Positions 1 to 12,379 of a DNA stretch of 64,000 bases are shown in pieces. A program made the position numbers and the translations under genes. The first letter of the stretch is position 1. The number at the start of each line of letters is the position of its first letter. The notes under the pieces are model-generated. The model did no database searches and was not told where the DNA came from. It saw only the letters and a program-made list of their open reading frames with translations. This DNA comes from Bemisia tabaci (lineage: Eukaryota; Arthropoda; Insecta; Hemiptera; Aleyrodidae): contig NC_092795.1 of NCBI RefSeq assembly GCF_918797505.1, positions 16,045,131 to 16,109,130 on the forward strand. The letters are read 5' to 3'.

Positions 1-3000
1 AGAATCGCCGTTTTTTGTGAACACCCTCCTCATTCAACATGTTTCCCTATCCCTTAACTTTAGTTCGCTGAAGTGAAGAATTATGGAGACCACGCATTTT
101 CTATCCTACCGTAGTGTAAACGTTTTTTTTTTTTTTTGGAGTTCATCACTCAAATCTGCTCGATATGACTTTTACTTGCAATCAATAACGAAATGGTCAA
201 GTAGTTGATCGTTTATCATCAGCATGGCGGTGGCTAAAGTTTGAAACAACGTATCTTCGTTTGCGGCGCAGCAGACACCGTGCCAACCTTTTTTTTCCCT
301 TGGAAAAACTAGGAAAAACTAGTAAACATATTTTCTGGAACCTACCTTTGTTTTTCCTCTATGTTAGTAGAATATTCTGTTTAAATTTCAAGCGATGAAT
401 ATGTCCTGTTTCTTTTCGAAAAAATAAAATAGGAGATGAAATTTTTTAATGCGGCTATGGAGATACGTGTTATCGTACTTAGGCCATTGATAGGTGATTT
501 ACTACATTTGGACTGCCAGTGCGTCGGGTCTCTAAAATCTGTTTCCCTCGGTCAAAAAAACCTACTTAGCTTAATATTTGCGACGTCGCACCAGTCAAAA
601 GCACCTCCACGTGGGAAAATTAATAAACATAATTTCTTTAAGTTTTGCTTGATTAGTCTTTGATACAGTAAAAGGCGTTTGGAGTGGGGGGGTATACTTC
701 AGCTAGTAGCAAGCATGAACGCAGCAGGGGTGGGGTTTTTAGGCGGGAGAGCGAACATTGCGATCAAGTCCGGACACCGTGTGTGGATCCAGACACTTCG
801 AACCGGGGGAGGGGGGGGGGGTCCGGGAGCCTAAGCATTTTTTGAAAGTATAAAGCATCTAATATGCAGTGTAAGTCAATTTTGTCAAGAATAATGCGAT
901 ACCAATTATAAGCATCCTTCCTTCTTCTTTCCTCCGTTCCTTCCTATCTTCTTTATTTCCATTTTCTTCCTCCTTTTTGCCGAGCAAACGGCGGGGAGCA
1001 TGCCCCTCCCCCCCACCCCCCTGGATCCGCCTAAGAGGTGCACAGGGTGGTTTTTGGTTTTCAAGTATGATTTGCCCTTCCGTCTTGCATTCTTTGAGAG
1101 CTAAGGTTCGATTGATGTTGCCACATCAGCTTAGTTAATGGAATGCGTGCTAAATGTGCTGAGGGATGAACGTTGTACCTATTAGTTCGTCCGGCTTCCT
1201 TGGCTACCCGGGTGTGTGTGTCGGTCTCGGATGTGCATAAGGGGGACATCGGGGGACCAGGGGTGCATCTCATTCGGGGGAGGGGGGAGGGGGACACTGA
1301 AAGGTACGTACCCAGGGAATCTTCCTCAGCATCATAGGAGAGTTCGGGAGATATTTTTGGCTCGAGACTTCCCACGAAAATTTTAAAAAATTGAGTCGTC
1401 TCTTGAGAAATTTTGAGCTGTTTTCGACGAAAAATATCTCTAAAAAATATTATTCTTAATCATGGGACATAATTTTTTGGGTATAAGCCTTACGGGAAAA
1501 AATTAAGAAGCCCCGTAGGTTGTTTTTTTTATCGTTTGAGGACAAAATATGTGCAGATAATTGCAACGTTGTAATCTGAGATATGCCTTTTTCGACGCAG
1601 CCTAGCCGTCGATGACGATACGCTTGCTAAGTTGTGGTATGTATGGTGGAGAAAATAATGGCGGCAATAATATTCAATTTGAAACGTGCCCTAGTGACGT
1701 CATCAACGCTGCCAGGTTTCAAATTTTACACCTCGAACTTGAGTCATGTGGCGTGCAAAAATTTTTATACCCGAGGAAAATTTCTGCGAAAATACTTCTG
1801 CGATTATTTTACTGTGTTGCGAGCGGAAAATGTTCGAACAAATCGAACAATCCAATTATTTTCACAAATAAGAAAATCGGGCAACAGTGCTACACGGTCA
1901 TACCTTTCCGCATCGTATGACGTACTCTGATGCACAAATGGCCGCCACACTAAATTGTCCTCTATGCTGTCCTCTACCTCTCCTATACGCCGTCTTTATG
2001 TGTCTGTCTACTTCGCTTCTTTTCGAGTCGCCACAGACGAAAATTTGGTTTGCAATTTTGCAAATACCAATCCCAAGTTTATGTAAATAACTCTTAAATG
2101 TGTAAATTGTTTAGCGTGCTAATTGTTTTCAATGGAATTTTGACCTACATATCTGTAGAAGGTTAGTAATAATTTGCTTTAGCTATGTAGGTTATTCATC
2201 TTGATCCCCCGTCGAGTATGCTAGCAATCCCGAATTTTCCTGCTTTTCTTCACATTTTTATAACCTTCAACGAACTCGTAATGTTCGGGATTATATTAAT
2301 CCTTTTTGTTTCAACCTTCAACTGGTCGCGAATTCGAAAATTTTGCGAATGCAGACCGTGTCAATGTTGATAGTACAAATCGCTGTTCTAGGTTATTCAT
2401 TCATTATCATTGAGAGGAGCTTGGGAACTTATAAGCAACAGTCATCATTGACCATGAGAGTTCCCATGATATTGAATGTTTTCTTTTATCTGATTGAGAA
2501 AGATGCTCCCTCTTGACTTTAGCTATTCAATACCAAATAGCCTACCTTATATTTGGAAGTTATATTTTAGATAATCCTTTTTAGTTACTATTTTGAAAAT
2601 ACATGCCCTTGGCTAGTTCATCTGATGGCTGTGCTAACTTATGCCTGTTAGATTCTTGTTCGCAATAAGCTCTCTAATAAAGCTTCGCAAATTCTCTCGC
2701 TGTTAGTTTATCACTTCTTTATCTTGAATCTACCAAATGCTCACATTGCTACATGTTCCTCTCACTTTAATAGCAAAACTGAAAAAACATTCAGCTGTTT
2801 GAGTTTGCGTCACACTTGCGTTGCAAGTTCACACTGATACATCAGTTTACCGTTATTGAATGCTGCATGAGTTTTCTCACAATACTACATTTTAGTGAAT
2901 GATTCTGAGTTGGTGTTCATTTGGAAAAACTTAATTGAATGACTGGAGCTTTGAGCAGTTACACTTCTGTTTGTCGAACTTGCATCAAATAAGTTGGTAG

Positions 3001-5400
3001 TTGTTTACTTTTGAGTGTCACAAGCACAGTGGCAGTGGCGCTCGCTTAAAACCCTCAACCCCTGTTGGATGACGGCAACGCAGTTGCTTGCAAACAGAGA
3101 GTAAAGCACTGCTAACTTATCTGGCGCAACTTCTAAATGATTTATCTTATCGGTGAATCCTGTTGTTTTTTACTTTATCTTTTTTTGGTGGTCATAATCA
3201 ATGAGGTAATATTGTTAGTGGTGCAACCACATCTAAATCCTTAGACAAATCATATTTAATTCACCGTGCTATTTCTCCTCTTTACTTAAGTTTAATCTCT
3301 GATCAAAAATTGACAAAACTAACTCTGATATTTATTTGAAGATTTTGTCAGTTTTTTTTCACATTTATGAAAGAACAATTAGAACATTTTGGAGCTTTTG
3401 AACGGAAACAACAGTTTCCATTAAAACAGACTTTAGGAGAAGGTACAAGCACTACAGTGTCAAATGCCATTGTTCATTATTGGGAACCAGAAATTTACGT
3501 AGAAACATGTTGTCATGTAGTTAGTTTGGTTTTTAATTTCTTGTGAATCTATGTGTAGGTATGGTCGTATGCCAAAATTCTTGCTCACTTTAGCTTTTAT
3601 TTGTTTATGGTGATTTAAATAGTAGCTATTTGTGCCAAGTCACATCGGGTGGAACAATGAAATTTTGAAATTCTGATTGAAATCTCTTTAGTGTTCTGAA
3701 GAATACTTTGTCAGGGTTTGAGTTCACTTTTTAACAATGGAGGACGCTAAGTCGTCGCATGATCTTGCAGTTTTGTGTCATGAATGCAACAAATAAGAGT
3801 TTCAACTATATTCTTCTCAGAACCAAGATTTTGAACTGAAAACTTGAAACCGTTGCAACCCCAGTTCATTCTGAAATTTAGGATTTTTTGTGTCATCATA
3901 TTTTCCCAACATTACCATACTTACGCTCCACCTACTCTTTTTGAGTTTTTGTGGTTTTGGACTAAGGTTTAGGACCCCTATTCCTCTAGACGTTCACATC
4001 TCGATGGGGAAAGTTGCAAAACACGCTCTCTCTTTACTCCAATTTTTAGTGTCCCTAGACCAAGGGACCTTATTCTCCTATGAACGGTCATATGTTAAAG
4101 ATTTTCAGCATGAAAGAAGAAGACAGTGGACCCTGAGTATCTTTCTTTTTAAATGAATTTTATTGGTACCTATAATGTGAGTAAAATATTTTTTTTTTTT
4201 AAAAAAAAAACTCAGTTAAGATAATTACCATATTGCAGTTTCTAGGTACTCCAAATATTTGAAAAATGGGCAAAAGACGCTTATAAAAATTTTCGGTAGT
4301 TTTTCAAAGAAATTTTCACTTAAACTGAGTAAGAAAAAAAAGAATCCACTGTGCAGCGTTTCCTTCGAAAATGTTAACAACATTTTGAAGAGTTCTGAAA
4401 AGTGCTTAGTCTCAACGGTAACTGCCACTAGGGTGCGGTAAGATGGACAATTTTCTCTGTTTTCTTAAAGTATTGAAGGCCTTTAAAGAAATTTTAAAGA
4501 GAAATCCTCTTCCGGTGTCTTTTATCCAAATTTCAACAACGTTTTGAAGAAATTCGGATCAAGCACTTGGACTCATCAGTAACTATGCCACCAGGGTTTG
4601 ATAATATGTCGATAATTTATTCTGATCACTTCAAGTATCAAAGGGCTTGAAAGAAACTTCAATAAGAGATCCCCTTCCAATGTAGGTATAAGGAAGCGAG
4701 GCTGGCTCCGTGTGACCAATGGAGCCCATTTCGCCTTCATTTCGGCGAATAGGCAGAAACAGATCTTGCGAGTCTATATAGTCGCATCCTCAGAGATTGA
4801 TTCGCAGGATCTCTCGTTCCAGCGCTCGGACGCGATCCTTTGCAGACGTATTTGTTGCACGAAGGAAAAGCGTCGTTGGGGCCCACAAAATTTGCCAAAT
4901 TTTAGGTATTTGATCAAACAATAATTCTAAGGAAATTTTGTGGATTTTTTTCAATGTAAACAGGAATTGTATTGGCTTTTTACTCTAGCTGGGTAGCAAG
5001 TTCTTGAAAAATCATCGAAAACCCGGAAAATTTTGCGGTAGCATAGATAAATTTTCTTTTCCAGGCGAAAAATTTTGCTATTTTTTATCGTACTCGCATG
5101 CTCTGTTGACGGTAATCCGAACTCTCAGGCCCTAATTTTTATATTTTCTCTATTTAAAAAACACTTGCACTAGTAGCTCATTCTGTGCCTTAAAAAAGAT
5201 CTCCGTCAAAAAAACGGATGTAGTCTTCTTTATATTCCCTGCACTTCAGTAGTTGACATTTGCTTTGAATTGAAAATTCTAAAGCTCATTTTTTAGAGAA
5301 GAACTCGTTTTTAGGACGTATTATTAAAGAAGTTCATAAGAAATTCTACGCACTATGCTGAGGTACCTAAGTTTTTGCGATTTCGAGAGCCGGCAATGTT
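1..5400. other. Intergenic, no gene supported
   Basis: No open frame here has a recognisable domain, plausible exon borders or gene-like composition. Between about 690 and 1,300 there are several G-runs and C-runs on the + strand. The stretch 2,100-4,150 is plain AT-rich sequence. A short frame beginning at the ATG near 3,737 encodes about 19 residues and stops. I see no tRNA or rRNA. Part of the stretch is probably degraded mobile DNA, since 246-590 resembles the element at 15,690-15,900. Confidence 0.6.
246..590. repeat. Possible degraded foldback copy (cf. 15,690-15,900)
   Basis: The left side reads GTATCTTCGTTTGCGGCGCA and the right side contains TTGCGACGTCGCACCAG. The same two blocks, in inverted arrangement, bound the segment at 15,690-15,900. 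The block ATGGAGATACGT with GGCCATTGATA occurs here at 457-495 and again near 15,630-15,665. I infer an old copy of one dispersed family. The borders are approximate. Confidence 0.35.
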
Positions 5401-5518
5401 TTTATACATTTAAACAATGCATTTCTTGGACCATTGACAACATAGCTGTAAGAATCAGTAATGGTTTACCTCATCGGCACAATGGGCAACGCCAGAACTT
5501 AGTTAAGGTAAAACCAAG

Positions 5519-5645
5519 GACACTGACTATTTCATTACAACGCCTGGATGCAACTATTCGGGCTCCATGGATGTCCGTGTTGCATACGCACGGAAATGAA
5601 GGCGTTTGACTTGAGACACTAACCGCCTCACCAGCGGCGCTTGGC
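5519..5645 (+). repeat. Dispersed repeat, copy 1 (second copy 10,980-11,100)
   Basis: The block CAACTATTCGGGCTCCATGG and the following GATGTCCGTGTTGCATACGC, then GAAATGAAGGCG, recur at about 11,006-11,056 as CAACTATTCGTGCTTGATGG, GATGTCCCTGCTGCATCCGC and AATTGAAGGCG. The two copies lie 5.5 kb apart on the same strand. Any short open frames here are by-products of the repeat. The family is unknown to me; a SINE-like origin is possible but I see no clear A/B boxes. Confidence 0.55.
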
Positions 5646-5649
5646 AATG

Positions 5650-5850
5650 AGAGGAGTTGGACATAATTTGGAAACTCTAAAAGCTCTTATCGATGTTAAT
5701 ACGGAATGTTGAGGTGTTGGAGACGGTCTCGTTAATTTTCTCGGAAAATTCCCTCTCAGCAGCACCTCATGCAATGTATATGGTAAAAAAATTAACGTCA
5801 AAATTTAAGGATTTTGTCGAAAACTTAATGTCCAACCTCTCCGAACCCTG
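5650..5850. repeat. Diverged foldback element (family of 12,895 and 17,231)
   Basis: The ends are an imperfect inverted repeat: GGAGTTGGACATAATTTGGA on the left and GTCCAACCTCTCC on the right. The internal order matches the better preserved copies at 12,895-13,130 and 17,231-17,459: a GGAAACT block, then AGCTCTTATCG, then a GAAAATTCCCTCTCAGCAGCACC block, then ACGTCAAAATTTAAGG. It is inferred to be an old non-autonomous copy. Confidence 0.5.
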
Positions 5851-5889
5851 GTAAAAATGGGCGATAGGAGCTGCGTTTCAAAATACCCT

Positions 5890-6095
5890 AGGAATTCTTA
5901 TAGCCGGCTAAAGAAAGCAATAGAAAATCATATAGCTGGCTGTAGAAAGCGGAGCAAATTATATAGCCGGGCTTTACGAAGCGATAAAAAAGTATGCAGC
6001 TGGGCTATAGTGCCTATCGCCGGGCTTTACACTTTATCGCCATCGGCTATAAAAGGCGAAAAGAAATTGTGTAGAAATTCGTGTGCTTTGGAAAT
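5890..6095. repeat. Degenerate minisatellite, GCCGGCTATAGAAAGC unit
   Basis: Imperfect units of about 30 bp carry the core AGCCGGCTATAGAAAGCRAT followed by an A/T-rich spacer. Five or so diverged units can be followed (AGCCGGCTAAAGAAAGCAAT, AGCTGGCTGTAGAAAGCGGA, AGCCGGGCTTTACGAAGCGA). The same core returns at 6,640-6,740. A short open frame across it is an artefact of the repeat. Confidence 0.6.
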
Positions 6096-6284
6096 CATTA
6101 AGTTTGATACGGAGCCAACATAATATTCACAAAACACACATTATATTTTCCTTTAATACATATTTTTTTTTATCAATTAAAATGTGAATAATCCATACAG
6201 GATGTGCAAACATTTCAAAATCATGAGTTGGAAAACGCTGACTCCGCAAGATCATATTGGAGCATAACACAGAGCGGAGCGGTG

Positions 6285-6402
6285 TGCTGCCAGCGATAAG
6301 CGCGCACCAGCGCCTACAAACCTAACTGGGATACTTCACGCATGGCACAATGCGTGAAGTATCCCTGTTAGGTTTGTAGGCGCTTTTCGCGCTGGCTGCC
6401 CG
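6285..6402. repeat. Long near-perfect hairpin
   Basis: Arms of 34 nt at 6,310-6,343 and 6,350-6,383 pair with one mismatch around a 6-nt loop. An outer AGCGCG/CGCGCT stem extends the fold. The arm core (AATGCGTGAAGTATYCCTG then GTAGGCGC) also occurs twice in direct orientation at 37,381-37,545. This is therefore a foldback version of a dispersed family. Confidence 0.7.
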
Positions 6403-6639
6403 CCCGCCGCGCCGCAGCATGCCACGGCGCTTGAAGCAACTATTTCACACCAGAGGTATTGCACAGTATCATACGAAATTCAAGGCGCTCCAACATATTA
6501 GGAATGGCAGGCATCCTTCAAAAGTACGGAGCTTTCCGCGCAAAATAAATCAAGATACTACGGCTGGAGAATAGAGCGGTGGTCCAAAAACTCATTATGT
6601 CCTAGCATCCGTAATTAGTAACATGTAGCATACACTTTA

Positions 6640-6745
6640 TCGCCTGGCTGTTGCTCAATCGCCATCGGCTATAAAAGGCTAAAAGACATTGTGCAGCCGG
6701 CTATAGAAGCTATTGAAAATCTTACAGCCGGCTTTAGGTCTATGG
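6640..6745. repeat. Second block of the GCCGGCTATAGAAAGC minisatellite
   Basis: The string ATCGCCATCGGCTATAAAAG is shared with about 6,039-6,058 in the first block. It is followed by two more core units, GCCGGCTATAGAAGCTATTG and ACAGCCGGCTTTAGG. The two blocks are separated by the hairpin at 6,285-6,402, so one larger composite repeat is possible. Confidence 0.55.
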
Positions 6746-6749
6746 TATT

Positions 6750-8287
6750 TTGGAACACAGATTTTACTGCCAATTTTTACCAGGGAAAGGCGCACTTTAG
6801 TGTTTGGCGGGCTCTACTGCGAGGATTAAAAATGGCCAGAGTACCTTCAGTTCTTCATTTATGCTTCAAAGACATCTCTTGAGCATGAATTGTTGCTCTA
6901 CAAATCATGCTCAGCACATCGCGATATCAAAACTGAGGGGCTTAAGATACTCACATCCTACGCCTGTCAATCGAAAGTAGAAGCTGTTTAAAAATCGACA
7001 GATACTTCAGTGTTTGGAAATCGATATAGTTTTCAGCGCGTCAAATTTTGCTTCGTTAATAAGTGCGTGCTGACTGAAAATTTCCAGATGTTTCAGTGCG
7101 CTTGAACTCAGCACGGAGTGAAAAAGCAAGCACTGACTAGTAATCGGAAAATATTTCAGTGTATTATGTCATTCTGAATGTATTAAAAATAAGCGCTGGC
7201 TAAATTTTTAGAGAAATCTTAGCGGGCCATTGGTCATTGTAGGCAAGGCTAGAGACCAGACTTCACCATGAATATTTTCTTGCTTGAATTTTACGCAGTG
7301 CTTAGTGGACTTGTTAACAATGTTTCAAGTCCACTCAAAGTGGAAAATCAGCGTTTGTCGTGTTCGCTATTGGGTCAGTTGCGCCAGTCACAGAATCGCG
7401 TTTTGATGGTTTCATATTACAGATCAGCAAAAAAAAGTAAGATCTGTTCTAACATCAAGTTGTCACGTCCAATATTAACGAAGATATTGCCCTTCAATAA
7501 GCTCGGTATATGACGTCATCTAGCGCTGTGGTGCAAACCATGGTTTTTTTAACCTCAGTTTCATCTGTTTACAAGTCGATCACCCAGAGAAAATAGTTAA
7601 AGAGTATCGCTAATTGATAAACTGTAAGGTAGAAGAAATCATGGAATAAATTACCGCGTTGGATGACGTCATTTTAGATTTGCGGTATCTTTGTTTCTGT
7701 GAAACGTGAAATTTGGCGTTTGGACGGATCGCTCATCATTTTCTGATAATCCTGGTGCTTAAACTTAAAAACTCAAGTCTGTGATCGGCGCAACCAACTC
7801 ATTCAAACTGTCCGTTCGCTAAGAAACCGAAGTTTGATTTGTCTAGAATATTGTTTGATTGTTTTTCTGTGAAGTTTGTTACTGGATTTTAGTTCTATAT
7901 CTATGTTCCATAATGGGAATATTTCCTCTACGTGCTAATTTTTTTTTTTGAGAATTTTATAAGCTCTGTGAATCTGATAAGAGGAAACAGTTTGGGAAAC
8001 AAATCGTTTTTTTGCCGAACGCCTGAATCCATTTTTTTAATGGCCGGAACTACCTTCATGTTGGTTATTTCTATGGGCTGGAAGTTTTAATCGACTAATT
8101 TTAATTTACCCTCCGATGCGAAACGCTCATCTATAATCTACCAGTCGATTCAAAAAATTTTAATATATTCAACATATTTTACCTGAAAATTTCATAAGAA
8201 TACACGTCTTGCTTTAATCTTCAATCGGCCTCCTAGCAGTTCATTAATCTAGTGGGTTTTAATTCTCAGTGGCTCGTATTTCCAATA
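6750..8287. other. Intergenic, nothing recognised
   Basis: AT-rich sequence with only short frames lacking domains or splice context. I see no structured RNA and no clear repeat. Confidence 0.5.
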
Positions 8288-8566
8288 ACAGGGTGTCTAG
8301 CATCAAGATTTTCCCGATTTTATCAGGATTTAAGGTCAATCATGATTTAATTCCAATTTCATCAGGATTTGAGAAAAAATCGGTCGTAAAATCAGGATTT
8401 GAGAAAAGTACAGGCCGTCCGATCGGATATTATTATCCAGCTATTTTTGTGAACTTATTGCCTAATTTTTCTCCGCAAAAAAGTAGGATTTTGAAAAATT
8501 TTGAAATTAGGATTTAGCAGTCAAAAATCAGGATTTCCCAAAATAAGAAAAAACTAGACACCCTGT
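8288..8566. mobile_element. 279-bp element with 13-bp perfect TIRs
   Basis: The ends are ACAGGGTGTCTAG (8,288-8,300) and its exact reverse complement CTAGACACCCTGT (8,554-8,566). The flanks read ATA on both sides, a possible 3-bp target duplication. The interior repeats TCAGGATTTGAGAAAA-like phrases and has no coding capacity. A stray end-like TAGACACCCTGG occurs at about 9,832. This is a non-autonomous element of unassigned superfamily. Confidence 0.65.
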
Positions 8567-9479
8567 ATAAGTTTCGGAAATTTTCCAGGGTTTCTCTGAG
8601 GCCTGGGACATCTTATAATTTCCTTGCTTTTTCCTGGTAATGAATGGGAAAATCCTTGAGGTACGATGGTTCCCTTCTTAAATTTAAGTCACCGAATGTT
8701 TCTGTTTTGGTTTAAAACACTCTGTGTCCTTCTTGCTGCTCCTTACGTCATGTGTCTTTTGCCTCTTTTCTCCTTTGTTTTTCTTCTTTTCTCGCTAATT
8801 GCTTTACAAGAACAGGTATAATTTTTAACCGAAAAAAAGAGGGACGCGTTTAAAACGCAAGAAATCTAGTATCGATAACATTGTATGAACCCCAGGTGTT
8901 TTAAAATAACCACTCTCACTTTATTTTGTCAGTAAAAAGTGAACTAAATTCTTCCTTTGATTTTTAGAGCGTCCTTTTAGCTTCCACGTCCTTACACAGG
9001 ATTTCACCCATCGGAAACATTTTTTCGGTTCTCCTGCATTAAAATAAATCGCAGTATTAATGTTGCAACACCGCAGAACGAGATACGTGTTTTACTAGTT
9101 ACGCCATCGATACTCACACAACAAGGCCGCTGCGATACGATACCCTTCATTTAGAAACGTAAAAAAAATTCCTAAGTAAATATTTTCTCGGTTTCACCTC
9201 AATAATCCAGTGCCGCGGATCCTCCATCAGATGGAAAATCAGTGTATTGAACTCGTCGACGAGACTTGGTTCAGGGCAGAGTTTTCCTAATTAAGCCCCG
9301 TTATACTGATTGCAGATAATGCTTCGAATCCGCCAGCGGAAATCAGCTGATTCGCATTGCTGACGTGGTTCATTTTAAGAGAAGCTTTTTTTCATGACGC
9401 AACATTTCTGCCGACTCCTCTGACCTCGAATTTTTCGTCACACAGCCGCGCCGCGGCTGTTGGAGCTGGAATATCGAGA

Positions 9480-10480
9480 AACGTTAAGGAATTTTTACGG
9501 TTTTTTTTGTTATTTTGGTGTAGGAAAATTGAACAATCAATGTTTGCTGAGTGTTTACCTTATTGAATACCGGAAAATATCAGGGAATGCGGTGTCATCA
9601 GGAAAATATTAGGAAAATTGGCTACGGATCAGGGAGTTTCAAACGCGTCAAGTATTTTTCAGCCTCATTCATTTCATGGCTGGAAAAATTGACAAAGATT
9701 CAATTCATGAATCATGTTGGTTTGTAAGATAAAACGTGTGTCGATTTATTCGCGCAAAAAATCAGGAAGTTCTACTTTAAATATCGGGAAAGATCAGGCA
9801 TATATTAGGAAAATGTTCAATGAAATTATCGTAGACACCCTGGTTAGTTTGCCTCTGTTAAATTGGAGACAAATCGAGAGAGACCTGGATGTAGTCAATT
9901 GTGTCAGAGAAAATCGGAAAATTACGAGAATTTTCGTCGTTTTGGTCAGGGAAAATCGAGAAAAGTCGGGTGGCTTTTAAACTTTTGGTAAGAAAAAATC
10001 TAGAAGTTCAGAGAATTTTTTTCGTAGATCAGGGAATCACGAGAATAATAATTTTTGAGATTTAGATCAGGAGGAAACTGAGGGAAGTCAAGAAATTTAC
10101 GTTATTTTACTCAGGAAAAACAGGAAAAAGTCAAAGAATTTTATTCATACTTGAAAAGAAAGCAGATAAAAGCGTGGAGAATTTTTACTCCAAAATACCG
10201 CAATGTACACAAAAGCCTCTTGAGAATTTCATGGAAAAAACCCCTTTTTTCTCGTGCTCTATGTTTCAGTTTCTCGAGTTTTCACGGCCCGTTAGAATGG
10301 TAATACCGGAAAATTATGATTTTCCGATAAAACGAAGAGCTTTACGGAATTTTTTTTTCAGAATTATGTAATTTCATTTAGTTGATGGAAACCTAGAAAA
10401 TTCAGGATATTTTAGTCGTTTTAATGAGGATTAACTAAATAAAGTAAAGAAATTGGTGTCATTACATTGCGGGGGAAAAC
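9480..10480. repeat. Degenerate repeat tract, CAGGGAAAATC phrases
   Basis: Variants of ATCAGGGAAAATCGAGAAAA and GGAATTTTTTTC recur many times with irregular spacing across about 1 kb. Clear examples are at 9,566-9,650, 9,940-10,050 and 10,080-10,150. The composition is simple and no frame is convincing. It looks like an eroded minisatellite related in style to the interior of the element at 8,288-8,566. Confidence 0.45.
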
Positions 10481-10979
10481 TGGTTCAAAACGGAAATTTC
10501 TGCTGTTTTCGGCGAGAAAAGACTTGGCAAAGTCAGCGGGAAAAAATTCTTTAAACTTCAGAATCAGAGGAAGCGGTTAGTTAGTGTCATGAATAAACTT
10601 TAAATGTTTCTCTTTCTTGCGATTTTCATAAATAATTTGAATTTTCGCAATCGTCCAAACGATGGTTTCAGAACACCTTAAATTACAGATTGGGGGAACT
10701 CAGGGCTTTAGTTTTAAAATGGATCTTAGAAAATATTTTTCTCTTTTTTAACAATGTCAGTAGATCGCTAATCTTATAAATCATAGGATCATCGTAATTT
10801 CGGTTATTCCATGAACAATAAACCCAAGCTTCAAGTCTAATTTCTTTGTGACAAAGGAAATTACATTGGTCACCAGGAAATTGTGGTTGTAATGAATTAA
10901 TTATCCACTTTGTAGCAACAGTTCATTTCATTGAGTGTTGGGAAAGACAAATGGAGGAAATAGGGCAAGGGAAAGAATG

Positions 10980-11100
10980 CGCGTTGTTGACGGCGCAGAG
11001 ATACAACTATTCGTGCTTGATGGATGTCCCTGCTGCATCCGCAAAATTGAAGGCGCGATGGCGCAAGCTGCGAGCTCGCAATGCTCCGCAATGGACACTA
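10980..11100 (+). repeat. Dispersed repeat, copy 2 (first copy 5,519-5,645)
   Basis: It shares about 50 bp of recognisable sequence with the segment at 5,519-5,645. It continues into GCGATGGCGCAAGCTGCGAG, which is unusually GC-rich for this region. The open frame across it is not gene-like. A 31-nt poly(A) tract follows at 11,227-11,257, compatible with a retroposed element but too far downstream to be sure. Confidence 0.5.
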
Positions 11101-11222
11101 TTAGATCTTTTCAATTCGATGTTTGATTCTCTTTTACGATGTATTTGTAGCCCCATATCTAAGGCAAGTGTTTATAGAAAGCCATGGGTCAATTTGACCC
11201 CGGCTGGGTGGTATCCACGGGT

Positions 11223-11226
<4 letters not shown>

Positions 11227-11257
<31 letters not shown>
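11227..11257 (+). repeat. Poly(A) tract, 31 nt
   Basis: An uninterrupted run of A. It could be the tail of a retroposed copy ending here or simple homopolymer growth. No target duplication was identified. Confidence 0.9.
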
Positions 11258-11259
<2 letters not shown>

Positions 11260-11721
11260 ATTTTTTTCAAAAATTTTGAGTTGCCAATTGCAAAAACATT
11301 GACACCGGAAAAAAGCTGGATTTGGAAAGTAACAAGTGACAAAAGACGCAATGAATAAATGTTTAACACGCAGATAGGCACTGACTTTGAAATGAAGTCT
11401 TCAATATTTTGCGCCCTCAGGCTATAGCCTATACATGTAGCCTAATCAGAAATGCGACCCTGCTGGTCCTTGCGCGCTATTGCAATACCTACACATGCTC
11501 TCAATCCGTTCGAAAAGAGCGCAACAGAATGAGAACAAAATAATGTATACCTAAGTAATGAAATAAATAAAAACAATTCAGCATTAACGTGTATAGAACT
11601 AGGAAAAACATTGGACTGGTCCTTGTAATCGAGCCAATGCTGAAGCCGGATCTTTCTGGAAAAGTATTTCTTCATAGGCACTGTGATGCCTTTAACGGGA
11701 GAAGAAAAGGTTGACTCGGTT

Positions 11722-12008
11722 AAGCCCTGGATAGACGATCAAATTCTCGAACCAATTCCGATCAAAGTAGCATCAAAGTGTCGGAAGTCATCAGTCTTAA
11801 ACTCATTAATTTGCTTAATTTTAAAATGAAAACTTGGCAGAAATGTTTCCTGTGGCAGGAAATGATGAATGGTGGCACTCCATTCTGATCTTACTTTGAA
11901 CAAAATAGTGCGGCCCGTCAAAATTTGATGGTAGATGATGAACATCAGTCATCAGCATGTCTACTTTGATCGGAATTGATTCGGAATTTGATCGTCTATC
12001 CAGGGCTT
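11722..12008. mobile_element. Foldback (MITE-like) element, 287 bp
   Basis: The left end AAGCCCTGGATAGACGATCA is matched by the inverted right end, which ends ATCGTCTATCCAGGGCTT. The pairing continues inward (AATTCCGATCAAAGTAG and its complement at about 11,961-11,982). There is no coding capacity. Just outside, 12,060-12,081 forms a perfect 9-bp stem with a 4-nt loop (GCGACCGAC / GTCGGTCGC). Confidence 0.75.
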
Positions 12009-12379
12009 TCGTATGAATGGTCATCAACCGATGTAATCCAACAATCGCACCGAACTCGGGCGACCGACGTGAGTCGGTCGCGGACGCCCCAAAACTCATG
12101 ACGTCATGACCCCTTTAGAGGATGAGGTCATCGCCACTTAAAACTATTGAAAACACATTCTAAAATGCCCCACCGTGGAAGCAACTCATATTTTATGCAA
12201 ACATGCTGCGGAAAATAGACAGCATGCCACATCTGGATGCATGATCATCAAGTGGAATTGTGAAGAAAAAGCATGGTGGTGGTGATTCGGAGGCAAATGG
12301 AGACCCCACGCTTAGATCCCGGCTATGTATGGAAACTTAAATTCTGAGGGATTCATAATTGCTTTATGCGCCTATCAGA

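Noticed and set aside
3737..3796. Small frame MEDAKSSHDLAVLCHECNK
   Set aside because: It looks protein-like, but ends in a stop after 19 residues with no donor site before the stop and no partner exon.
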